From a bacterium (GTDB lineage: Bacteria; Ratteibacteria; UBA8468; B48-G9; JAFGKM01), in contig JAGHCG010000232.1 of NCBI GenBank assembly GCA_021160565.1, positions 1 through 8,817 of the forward strand: a stretch of DNA of 8,817 bases, written 5' to 3'. The notes under the pieces are model-generated. The model saw nothing but the letters and a program-made list of their open reading frames with translations. It was not told the DNA's origin and ran no database searches. Below, in pieces: positions 1 through 6,408 of this stretch (the first letter of the stretch is position 1; every line of letters starts with the position of its first letter). Position numbers and translations under genes: made by a program.

Positions 1-149
1 CAGATGAAATTGATAGAGAGGAAATTTTCTTTTTTATAATAAGGTATTGTATTACTGTTGATTTAGATTCTTATATGAAGCCGCAGAATTTAGTCAATCC
101 TTCTTAAGAATTAATGTGAGAATAAAGCAATAAAGAAAAAGAGATATCA
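1..149. other. Left-edge intergenic segment, possible tail of a plus-strand gene
   Basis: This short segment lies downstream of the last operon gene. On the plus strand one frame is open from the window edge (base 3) to a TAA at 105-107, giving 34 residues that begin DEIDREEIFFF and end LVNPS. This could be the C-terminus of a convergent gene whose body lies outside the window, or chance. No hairpin with a U-run is visible, so no terminator for the minus-strand operon can be called here. Confidence 0.25.
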
Positions 150-1217
150 CTAATTGGAGCCGGGAGAAATAGAAATGAGGAGAATTTGAGAGGAGGAACG
201 ACCTTTACATGGTTTTACAAGTGTTATAATTATTCTCTTTCCATCAGGAGACCAGCAATTATCAGAAATTATCACTCTCTCACCAATATATTCAGGATGA
301 CCTTGTTCATTGAAGTGAGTAATTTTTCTTTTTTCTGAACCATCTGAATTCATAATCCATAGCTCTGTTTTTAAGGTTCTGGACCATCTTTCAGGAATGT
401 ATTTATAACCCTTGCTACTTACCCAGCATATTTCTTTACCATCAGGGGAATAGTGAGCATGTTCATCCCAGACATCAGGAGAAAAGGTTAATCTTTTCAG
501 TTTTTGTGTTTTTATATCCATTTCCCATATATCATAACCGTAATATGCTCTCTTCCCCGAACCTATGGTACAGAGTATTTTTTTACAATCCTTTGAAAAT
601 TGATGTGCTTCATACCAGACCTTCCCTTTTGGTTGATACGATTTTACATTTTCAATATGGGGGATGGGTTTTTCAACAAAATCAGCAATCATTATAGACC
701 AGTTAAATTTGTCTTTTCCCATTTTTTGTGACCATAGAAGTTTTTTCCCATCAGGTGAAAAAGAAGGGTGAAGAATTGCCTGTCCAAATTTCACCTTTGT
801 TAATTGATAAAAATTTCTATTTTTGAGGTCCATAATCCACAAATTATTATGTAAACCATGTCCAGGCTGTGTATAGAAATAATCAATTTTTTTTGTATGA
901 GGAAATTTTGGGTCCTGAGATTGAAAAACTATATATCTACCATCAGGATGCCAGGAAGGTTGTCCATTATGAAGAGAAGGTATTTTTGATATATTACAGG
1001 TTAAACATCTGGCATCTGAACCATCGGATTTCATTACCCATACATCATAATAGCCATCTTTTCCATATCTGCTGTGAACTATTAAGTCGCTTCTATATGA
1101 CCAGTCAACTCTCCCTCCCCTTTCTGAAACCAGAATTTGATATTTTTTAAATGAACCACCATAAGAATTTATAAATAAGAACAATCCGATGAATAAAATT
1201 TTATTGGTTAACCTCAT
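150..1217 (-). CDS. Exported TolB/WD40-like (PD40) beta-propeller protein
   Basis: 355 residues. An N-terminal signal peptide is visible: basic start (MRLTNK), then a hydrophobic run to about residue 19, so the protein should leave the cytoplasm. The rest shows PD40 beta-propeller strands: the [S/H]PDG-K/R-hydrophobic signature recurs at about residues 89-98, 153-162, 256-266 and 323-332. Each alternates with a 'LWIMD/N...LT' strand (57-70, 125-140, 229-243, 285-300). This is the repeat found in TolB and in periplasmic propellers; no catalytic residues can be assigned, so a binding or scaffold role is only inference. A CLTC pair occurs at 71-74. The ATG overlaps the aroD stop as ATGA, so it is translationally coupled and is the last gene of the operon. 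It resembles stand-alone propellers rather than true TolB, because I see no separate N-terminal TolB domain and no Tol/Pal genes nearby. Confidence 0.85.
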   Translation of the reverse strand: MRLTNKILFIGLFLFINSYGGSFKKYQILVSERGGRVDWSYRSDLIVHSRYGKDGYYDVWVMKSDGSDARCLTCNISKIPSLHNGQPSWHPDGRYIVFQSQDPKFPHTKKIDYFYTQPGHGLHNNLWIMDLKNRNFYQLTKVKFGQAILHPSFSPDGKKLLWSQKMGKDKFNWSIMIADFVEKPIPHIENVKSYQPKGKVWYEAHQFSKDCKKILCTIGSGKRAYYGYDIWEMDIKTQKLKRLTFSPDVWDEHAHYSPDGKEICWVSSKGYKYIPERWSRTLKTELWIMNSDGSEKRKITHFNEQGHPEYIGERVIISDNCWSPDGKRIIITLVKPCKGRSSSQILLISISPGSN

Positions 1218-1918
1218 TTTATATTTCTAAAATGAGAAATTTTCGTTAACTCTACGAATTCAGAGTAAGAAAGTTGACCAGGAGCTACTTTTCTACCTAA
1301 GGAAACATAGGTAAAGAGGGAACCCAAAAAAAGAGGAATAAACCTGAAAAGCGGGTTATTGCCCATTGGTATAATAACTAAATGGTTTTTGCGGGTGTAA
1401 AAATATGTAATTTCAGCAAGATTATAGAGATGTTTTTCAGAAATTACCAGTGTTGCTATCTTTATTATATCTGGCTTTTCTTTTTTTGCCTTTCTTATCA
1501 GATCTTTCAGTATTTCTTTTCCAGGTGTTTTTTTGAAATTGTGATAAGAGACAATTACTCCTTTCCCATTACTTTTTGCAATTTCAACAACTTCCTTTAA
1601 AATCTTGCTTTTAAGTTCTATATCTACAAAATCCACATACTCAATTATATTTTTGAAAATTTCTATTCGTTTCTTATCCGGTATATAGTAGGGATTTTTA
1701 CCTCCTTCTTTATACCATCTTACAGTTCCAATAATTTTTGAATTTGTGCATTCTCTAATTTTCACTATCCATGGTATCAATTCTTCTTCATCTTTTTCCC
1801 TTAAAAATTCATCTATTCTCAATTCTATCCATTCAACATCTTTTATTTCTTTCAATCTCCCATTTTCTTCTTTTCCTGTTAACACCACACATACTTTTTT
1901 TTCAATATTGAATTCCAC
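1214..1918 (-). CDS. aroD: 3-dehydroquinate dehydratase, type I
   Basis: 234 residues, the usual length for the class I (Schiff-base) enzyme, which converts 3-dehydroquinate to 3-dehydroshikimate in the cytoplasmic shikimate pathway. Family landmarks appear in order: ELRID (32-36), TVR (65-67), DIE (99-101), SYHNF with the catalytic His (H126), DIIKIA with the Schiff-base Lys (K153), substrate-binding R192, and APGQ (212-215). The start is GTG at 1918, supported by AAAGGAG six bases upstream (1925-1931). The loop before R192 (MGNNPLFR) differs from the common MG-x-x-G-x-x-SR pattern and is one residue shorter; the residue before APGQ is Val rather than the usual Ser or Ala. All core catalytic residues remain, so activity is expected. 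It lies 37 bases after the PHP gene and overlaps the propeller gene by 4 bases. Confidence 0.93.
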   Translation of the reverse strand: MEFNIEKKVCVVLTGKEENGRLKEIKDVEWIELRIDEFLREKDEEELIPWIVKIRECTNSKIIGTVRWYKEGGKNPYYIPDKKRIEIFKNIIEYVDFVDIELKSKILKEVVEIAKSNGKGVIVSYHNFKKTPGKEILKDLIRKAKKEKPDIIKIATLVISEKHLYNLAEITYFYTRKNHLVIIPMGNNPLFRFIPLFLGSLFTYVSLGRKVAPGQLSYSEFVELTKISHFRNIK

Positions 1919-1955
1919 CTCTTACTCCTTTATAAAAACTCCATCAAAAGAGAGA

Positions 1956-2621
1956 TTAGATTTCAAATCCTATGTCAAGTTTGGATTTTGCAAGAATATA
2001 ACTGTTCTGGATGATAGTGTTAACATCCGCAACTTTAACTCCTGAGGAGATTATTATCCTTCTTGCAAATTCATCATCAATAAGGTCTTCAGAAGAATGG
2101 GCATCTGTATTTAAAATAAGAGGAAAACCATATTCATACCACAATCTTACTATATGTCCATTTGATAGGGAATGCCCTTTCCTTGCAGAAATTTCTACAT
2201 ATATGCCTTTTTCAGCAGCAATTTTGGCATCTTCCTCACTTAAAATTCCAGGATGTGCCAGAATATCAATTTCGCTTTCAAGTGCTTTTCTATTTGTACC
2301 TTTTGCAACTGGCTCAACTATTGTTTCTCCATGCACAATTATCAATTTTGCTCCCATATTTTTTGCAATTTGCACAATTACAGGAATATCAATAGGGTTT
2401 ACATGTGTAATTTCCACACCAGGAATAGTTTTTATTCTGAGATTTCTGTTTAATCTTTCACTTACTCTTACCAGAGAAGAAATAACATTTTCAACATTGG
2501 AAAAATCAACATGGTCTGTAAAAGCAATTACTTTATATCCTTTACTTTCTGCTCTCCTTGCAAGTTCACTGGGTAGAAGTTCTCCATCGGATAGAAGAGT
2601 ATGAGTATGTAAATCAATCAT
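1956..2621 (-). CDS. PHP-domain metal-dependent phosphoesterase (histidinol-phosphatase-like)
   Basis: 221 residues spanning one complete PHP domain. Metal-binding motifs are visible in order: HTHT...SDG (5-13), TDH (35-37), GVEITH (68-73), VHGE (96-99), AHPG (122-125) and NTDAHS (171-176). These supply the His, Asp and Glu ligands of a trinuclear site. PHP proteins hydrolyse phosphoester bonds in substrates such as histidinol phosphate or nucleotides; the substrate here cannot be read from sequence. No other histidine-biosynthesis gene is present, so hisK is not assigned. ATG start, preceded by AAGGAAGAG; the start overlaps the end of the Asp23 gene by 8 bases, which implies coupled translation. 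It sits between envelope/lipid genes and aroD, with no obvious shared pathway. Confidence 0.88.
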   Translation of the reverse strand: MIDLHTHTLLSDGELLPSELARRAESKGYKVIAFTDHVDFSNVENVISSLVRVSERLNRNLRIKTIPGVEITHVNPIDIPVIVQIAKNMGAKLIIVHGETIVEPVAKGTNRKALESEIDILAHPGILSEEDAKIAAEKGIYVEISARKGHSLSNGHIVRLWYEYGFPLILNTDAHSSEDLIDDEFARRIIISSGVKVADVNTIIQNSYILAKSKLDIGFEI

Positions 2622-3021
2622 TTTTCTCTTCCTTTCTTGAAGAAGTTTTCTCCTCTGTTTCCCCCTCTGGTTTATGCTTTTTCATTTTAACTCCATGAAC
2701 AATTACATCCACTCGGGTCACTTTTAAACCGCTCATTTTTTCAACTTCTTCCTTTATTGCTTTTTGAATCTGATAGGTAACTTCCGGGATATTAACTCCA
2801 TATTCAACCACAACCCCAAGTTCAAAACTTACCTCTCCTTCTCCAACAACAACTTTTATTCCTGCATCAGGAGTTTTTTTAAAAATCTGGGCTATACCAC
2901 CAATTAAACTTGTTGCTATTTTATGGACACCAGGGACTTTTTTTGCAGCAACAGAAGCAATTGAACTTAAAACTTCATTATCTATTTTCACGCTTCCAAG
3001 TTCTTTTTCTTCTTCAATCAT
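2614..3021 (-). CDS. Asp23/Gls24 family envelope stress response protein
   Basis: 135 residues. The family signature is clear: an N-terminal LGSVKIDNEVLSSIASVAAKKVPGV (G-x-V-x-I...IA..A...V.GV, residues 8-32), a central VSFELGVVVEYG strand, and a closing VTRVDVIVHGV (about 101-111). The last 24 residues form a highly charged Lys/Glu tail that is probably disordered. Asp23 proteins of Gram-positive bacteria are membrane-anchored through partners and affect the cell envelope; in many bacteria a paralogue sits directly after accC, as here. AGGAGG lies 7 bases before the ATG (3029-3034), and the ATG overlaps the accC stop as ATGA. No transmembrane segment is present, so any envelope location would need a partner not seen in this window. 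Confidence 0.9.
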   Translation of the reverse strand: MIEEEKELGSVKIDNEVLSSIASVAAKKVPGVHKIATSLIGGIAQIFKKTPDAGIKVVVGEGEVSFELGVVVEYGVNIPEVTYQIQKAIKEEVEKMSGLKVTRVDVIVHGVKMKKHKPEGETEEKTSSRKEEKND

Positions 3022-4385
3022 TTTTTTACCTCCTGGTTTTTCTTGTTTTTTGAAAGGAGATATTTTTCAAGCCATCCAACAGAATACCTTCCACTTAAAA
3101 ATATTGGATGAGAAAATATTTCTTTATAAAGGGGAATTGTTGTTTTTATTCCTTCAATAACTGTTTCGTTCAATGCTCTTATCATTCTCTCAATTGCTTC
3201 CTCTCTTGTTTTCCCATATGTAATTAGTTTCATCACAAGACTATCATAATAAGGAGGCACAACATATCCTTCGTAAATATGAGTGTCTATTCTTATACCT
3301 GGTCCTCCAGGTAAAATTAATTTTTTTATTTTTCCGGGAGATGGAATAAAATCATTCTCAGGGTCTTCTGCATTTATCCTGCATTCAATTGCATGACAGT
3401 TTATCCTGATATCTTCCTGATTTATTTTCAATTTTTCTCCTTCTGCAATCAAAATCTGGCTTTTTACAAGGTCTATTCCTGTAACAAGTTCAGTAATAGG
3501 ATGTTCAACCTGTATTCTTGTGTTCATTTCAATAAAATATGGAATTCTATCTGAATTTACAAGAAACTCCACTGTTCCTGCATTCTTATAATTTATTCCT
3601 CTGGCAACCCTGTAAGCATATCTGTAAAGTTTCTTCCTTAATTTTTCATCCACAAAAGGAGACGGACTTTCCTCTATCAGTTTTTGATGTCTTCTCTGAA
3701 TTGAACAATCTCTTTCAGGAAAAACAAGTATTTTCCCCTTCCCATCACATAGAATTTGAATTTCTATATGTCTTGGTCTTTCAAGAAATTTCTCAAGATA
3801 AACTTTTTCTTCTCCAAATGAAATTTTTGCTTCTTCCTGACATGTTTCCCACATCTTTTTAAACTCCTCCGGAGAGTTCACTATTCTCATTCCCCTGCCC
3901 CCTCCACCGGCACTTGCTTTTATTATAACTGGAAACCCTATTTTTTTAGCATGAGCAAACGCCTTTTCATAATCATTTTCTTCATACCCTGGAATTACAG
4001 GAACTTTATTTTTCTTGACAGTTTTTCTGGCAAGAGATTTGTCTCCCATAAGTTTTATGTTTTCAGCAGTAGGTCCTATAAAAATAATCCTTGATGCTTC
4101 ACAGATTTCAACAAAGGGAATATTTTCAGAGAGAAATCCATATCCGGGATGAACTGCCTCTGCTCCAGTAATTTCCATCGCACTCACAATTGAAGGTATA
4201 TTAAGATAACTTTCACCTGGAGAGGGTGGTCCTATACATATTTTTTCATCAGCAAGTTGCACAGGGAGAGAATTTTTATCACCTTCTGAATATCCTATAA
4301 TTGAAGTAAGACCCAATTCCTTACAACTTCTTATTATTCTCAGAGCTATCTCTCCTCTGTTCGGGATAAAAACTTTCTTAAACAT
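3018..4385 (-). CDS. accC: Acetyl-CoA carboxylase, biotin carboxylase subunit
   Basis: 455 residues, full length for bacterial biotin carboxylase. It uses ATP and bicarbonate to carboxylate the biotin on BCCP, the first half-reaction of malonyl-CoA formation. The N-terminal carboxylase domain has IPNRGEIALRI (7-17) and VHPGYGFLSEN (78-88). The ATP-grasp domain has MGDK (113-116), the glycine-rich lid SAGGGGRG (158-165), ERDCSIQRRHQK (224-235), and the catalytic EMNTRIQVEHP (286-296) holding the conserved Glu, Asn and Arg. The C-terminal domain has HAIECRINAEDP (331-342). It begins one base after the accB stop. No Shine-Dalgarno is seen before its ATG (only A/T-rich accB end), so translation probably depends on ribosomes finishing accB. 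No carboxyltransferase (accA/accD) gene lies in the window. Confidence 0.97.
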   Translation of the reverse strand: MFKKVFIPNRGEIALRIIRSCKELGLTSIIGYSEGDKNSLPVQLADEKICIGPPSPGESYLNIPSIVSAMEITGAEAVHPGYGFLSENIPFVEICEASRIIFIGPTAENIKLMGDKSLARKTVKKNKVPVIPGYEENDYEKAFAHAKKIGFPVIIKASAGGGGRGMRIVNSPEEFKKMWETCQEEAKISFGEEKVYLEKFLERPRHIEIQILCDGKGKILVFPERDCSIQRRHQKLIEESPSPFVDEKLRKKLYRYAYRVARGINYKNAGTVEFLVNSDRIPYFIEMNTRIQVEHPITELVTGIDLVKSQILIAEGEKLKINQEDIRINCHAIECRINAEDPENDFIPSPGKIKKLILPGGPGIRIDTHIYEGYVVPPYYDSLVMKLITYGKTREEAIERMIRALNETVIEGIKTTIPLYKEIFSHPIFLSGRYSVGWLEKYLLSKNKKNQEVKK

Positions 4386-4386
4386 T

Positions 4387-4839
4387 TTATTTTATAAGTT
4401 CAATTATAAAAAGAACCTGTCCAAACTCCACGGGCTTTCCATTTTCAACAAGTATCTCCTTGACAATCCCTCTGTGTTCCGATTTTATCTCGTTCATCAC
4501 CTTCATCGCTTCAATTATACATAAAGTATCTCCTTCTTTAACTTCTGAACCAACTTCAACAAAAGGAGGACTTTCAGGTGAAGGAGCCCGATAAAAGGTA
4601 CCGACAAGAGGAGATTTCACATACACTACATTTTCCAGTTTTTGAAATTTCTGTTTTGATTCCTCAACAATCTCTTCTGGATTAATATCAGATGGTATCT
4701 CTTCTATGGGTCTGCTTTCTTTTATTTCTTCCCCTTTTTTGCTCAAAATCAAATGAAAATCACCCTTTTTTACTTCAATATACTCTAACCCATACTTCTT
4801 CATAAATTCAGCGTATATTTTTAATTCTTCCGGCTTCAT
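4387..4839 (-). CDS. accB: Biotin carboxyl carrier protein of acetyl-CoA carboxylase
   Basis: 150 residues, close to the usual BCCP length. Residues 1-35 form the N-terminal region typical of AccB (self-association and biotin carboxylase binding in characterised proteins). Residues 36-70 are a Glu/Lys/Pro-rich linker, and 72-150 the biotinyl domain. The biotinylation motif EAMKVMNEI places the biotinyl lysine at K113. The 'thumb' insertion typical of acetyl-CoA carboxylase BCCP is present (about 84-92, APSPESPPF), which separates it from carriers of decarboxylases or pyruvate carboxylase. Start ATG has GGGAGAG just upstream, and overlaps the HEPN gene stop as ATGA. Together with AccC it provides the carboxylase half of acetyl-CoA carboxylase. 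Confidence 0.97.
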   Translation of the reverse strand: MKPEELKIYAEFMKKYGLEYIEVKKGDFHLILSKKGEEIKESRPIEEIPSDINPEEIVEESKQKFQKLENVVYVKSPLVGTFYRAPSPESPPFVEVGSEVKEGDTLCIIEAMKVMNEIKSEHRGIVKEILVENGKPVEFGQVLFIIELIK

Positions 4840-5252
4840 TTTCTCTCCCTGAAAATTTTTTCTGTTATCTTCAGCATTTTCCCTGCAATTTCAATGGCTT
4901 TTTTCGCATCTTCCTCTGAATAGAAATCATCAGGAATAAAATCTGCTTCACCATAAAAAGCAAGTTCTCTCTGACTTCGTAAATATTTACAATCATTTTT
5001 TAACTCAATTATTTCTTTCTTCACCTTTTCCGGCAATTCTTCTTTATGTTCAATTATTACATCTATCACATCATGCCATTTAGGAGGATTTATTCCCAAC
5101 TTTATTAAAATTGCTTTTTCAAGAAGTTCCACTACTTCCTGGGCTTCTCTAATTACATCTGAAAATGCTTTTTTTCTGAAAAATTCCTGTAGAATTTCCA
5201 CTCTAATTTTACATCTTTTAAAATAGTTCTGTGCAAGTGCTTCATTTACCAT
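4836..5252 (-). CDS. HEPN domain protein (partner of the adjacent nucleotidyltransferase)
   Basis: 138 residues from the ATG at 5252; a TTG two codons upstream (5258) is in frame but sits directly against the only weak SD-like stretch (GTGGTGA), so the ATG is preferred. The protein is all-helical in appearance. Residues 8-60 carry the signature of one HEPN subfamily: a Lys/Arg-rich first helix, [18 protein letters not shown] (30-47), then [10 protein letters not shown] (53-62). HEPN proteins paired with minimal nucleotidyltransferases include toxin-antitoxin systems such as HepT/MntA, where HEPN is an RNase. Here the RX4-6H catalytic motif is absent: the only histidines are in WHD and EHK with no Arg at the right distance. 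It may thus be a non-catalytic partner. The gene overlaps the upstream nucleotidyltransferase by 11 bases and accB by 4. Confidence 0.82.
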   Translation of the reverse strand: MVNEALAQNYFKRCKIRVEILQEFFRKKAFSDVIREAQEVVELLEKAILIKLGINPPKWHDVIDVIIEHKEELPEKVKKEIIELKNDCKYLRSQRELAFYGEADFIPDDFYSEEDAKKAIEIAGKMLKITEKIFRERK

Positions 5253-5694
5253 TTTCAATCACCACATAATGAGGAATTGGCTTTGGGTGAAATACAAGGC
5301 ACTTTTTTTTGAAATTTTCAAGTTCTTTAATAAATCTTTCAAAAAACTTATTTCTATCATAAATTATTTTGAATTCACTTGACCATAAATATGGTAATGC
5401 CCTGGGAATTAAAGATTTTTTACTTTTAATAATGGGGGAAATTAAAGGATATATTTTTCTTCTTTTCATTTCTGAATAAGAGGAAGTTTTATCAAGAAGT
5501 GAAAAAAACTCTGTGTAAATCTCATAGGAATTTCTGACTTCTTCCAGAATAATGAGTATATCAACATCAGATACAGGAGTATCAAGTCCTCTGGCAAAAG
5601 AGCCAAACAAAACAATTGATATTAAATTTTCACCATATTTTTTCAGATACTCTTCTTTTATCTCTTCCAGTAATTTAAAAATCATTTCTCTCAT
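5242..5694 (-). CDS. Minimal nucleotidyltransferase (MNT/pol-beta superfamily)
   Basis: 150 residues. The nucleotidyltransferase active site is intact: VLFGSFARG (28-36) followed by SDVDILI (42-48), that is GS-x10-D-x-D with catalytic D43 and D45. The C-terminal part (about 85-150) is specific to a HEPN-associated subfamily and ends [18 protein letters not shown]. Family members transfer nucleotides; in the MntA/HepT system the MNT protein AMPylates and silences its HEPN partner, so an antitoxin or modifying role is possible but unproven here. It starts three bases after the efp stop with little Shine-Dalgarno; a second in-frame Met (residue 4) is a possible alternative start. Position between efp and accB means that it must be transcribed with essential genes. 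Confidence 0.85.
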   Translation of the reverse strand: MREMIFKLLEEIKEEYLKKYGENLISIVLFGSFARGLDTPVSDVDILIILEEVRNSYEIYTEFFSLLDKTSSYSEMKRRKIYPLISPIIKSKKSLIPRALPYLWSSEFKIIYDRNKFFERFIKELENFKKKCLVFHPKPIPHYVVIENGK

Positions 5695-5697
5695 TTT

Positions 5698-6252
5698 TCA
5701 CACTCTACTGATATACTCTCCTGTTCTTGTATCAACTTTCACCACATCTCCTGCTTCAACAAAAAGAGGTGTTTGAATAACAAGACCTGTTTCAAGTTCA
5801 ACTCTTTTTTTCCCACCCTGAACAGTATCACCTTTGTATCCTGGTTCTGCTTTAACCACCTTTAAATTTACTGTTGTTGGTAATCTTATATCCAGAATTT
5901 GATTTTTATAAAACAGTCCTGTAACTTCAAGATTTTCTATCAGGTAATATTTTTTATCCCCGATTATCTCCTGACTTATTGAAAATTGCTCATATGTGGT
6001 ATTATCCATAAAGTAATAGTTTGCTCCATCACTGTAAAGATAGGTAAGAGGCACTTCATCAACAAAAACATCACCAACTTCATAATCAGACCTGAAAGTA
6101 AATTCAACTGTTTTATTTGCTTTTATATCTCTCACCTTTACCTTCACAAACCCTCTTCCTCTTGATTGAGTAAGGTGGCTGTATGAAAGCACAGAATAAA
6201 TATTTCCTTCATATTCAAATAAACTTCCTTCTCTCAAATCAATTACCTTCAT
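5698..6252 (-). CDS. efp: Elongation factor P
   Basis: 184 residues, full length, with all three EF-P domains: the KOW-like N-terminal domain (1-about 62), the first OB domain starting near VPLTYLYSDGANYYFMDN (67-84), and the C-terminal OB domain ending DTRTGEYISRV (174-184), the classical EF-P signature end. EF-P binds between the P and E sites of the ribosome and relieves stalling on proline runs. Aligning without gaps to the E. coli loop PGKGQAF gives QSRGRGF (29-35), so the tip residue is Arg (R31) rather than the lysine that is beta-lysylated in E. coli. The flanks do not resemble the SGRN-type loop of EarP-rhamnosylated EF-P, and no modification gene is in the window. AAGGAGG lies 4 bases before the ATG. 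First gene of the operon. Confidence 0.96.
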   Translation of the reverse strand: MKVIDLREGSLFEYEGNIYSVLSYSHLTQSRGRGFVKVKVRDIKANKTVEFTFRSDYEVGDVFVDEVPLTYLYSDGANYYFMDNTTYEQFSISQEIIGDKKYYLIENLEVTGLFYKNQILDIRLPTTVNLKVVKAEPGYKGDTVQGGKKRVELETGLVIQTPLFVEAGDVVKVDTRTGEYISRV

Positions 6253-6269
6253 ACACCCTCCTTCTGTGC

Positions 6270-6324
6270 AAGGCTAAACCTTTTCTCCATAGAAGAAACC
6301 AGTCAAGTGCCAAGGTTTAGCCTT
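6270..6324 (-). promoter_or_regulatory. efp leader inverted repeat / predicted 5' stem-loop
   Basis: Two 13-base arms are exact reverse complements: AAGGCTAAACCTT at 6270-6282 and AAGGTTTAGCCTT at 6312-6324, separated by 29 bases. With the promoter at 6331-6359 the expected transcription start (about 6324) falls on the first base of the outer arm, so the efp-operon mRNA would begin with a 13-bp stem. Each arm can also fold on itself (AAGG/CCTT), and the CCTT at the end of the 3' arm could pair with the AAGG of the efp Shine-Dalgarno six bases later. The same sequence could instead be a protein operator. The repeat is seen directly; its role is inference. Confidence 0.6.
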
Positions 6325-6330
6325 TTAATA

Positions 6331-6359
6331 ATTATAACCCAAACAGAATGGAAAAACAA
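6331..6359 (-). promoter_or_regulatory. Sigma70-type promoter of the efp operon
   Basis: On the minus strand, TTGTTT (6354-6359) is followed by a 17-base spacer and a perfect TATAAT (6331-6336). The predicted start near 6324 gives a leader of about 72 bases before the efp ATG. No other promoter of this quality was noticed along the co-directional gene run downstream, so this is the likely main promoter for all nine genes. Confidence 0.7.
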
Positions 6360-6372
6360 TGAAACCGGTTAG

Positions 6373-6401
6373 TTGAAAAAGTTAGTAAAAAAATGTATCA
6401 T
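6373..6401 (+). promoter_or_regulatory. Sigma70-type promoter of the second HEPN/nucleotidyltransferase pair
   Basis: TTGAAA (6373-6378), a 17-base spacer and TATCAT (6396-6401) form a good promoter. Only seven bases separate the -10 box from the ATG at 6409, so the start site would be at or one base before that codon, giving a leaderless message. This fits the lack of any Shine-Dalgarno before 6409. Confidence 0.5.
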
Positions 6402-6408
6402 TAATCAA

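Noticed and set aside
101..110. TTCTTAAGAA palindrome as a terminator for the propeller gene
   Set aside because: Ten-base A/T-rich palindrome with no loop and no U-run; it cannot form a terminator hairpin.
2011..2604. 197-codon open frame on the plus strand opposite the PHP gene
   Set aside because: It is the antisense of a clear PHP-domain gene, has no Shine-Dalgarno or recognisable family features, and is Ser/Ile/Phe-rich as expected of a shadow frame.
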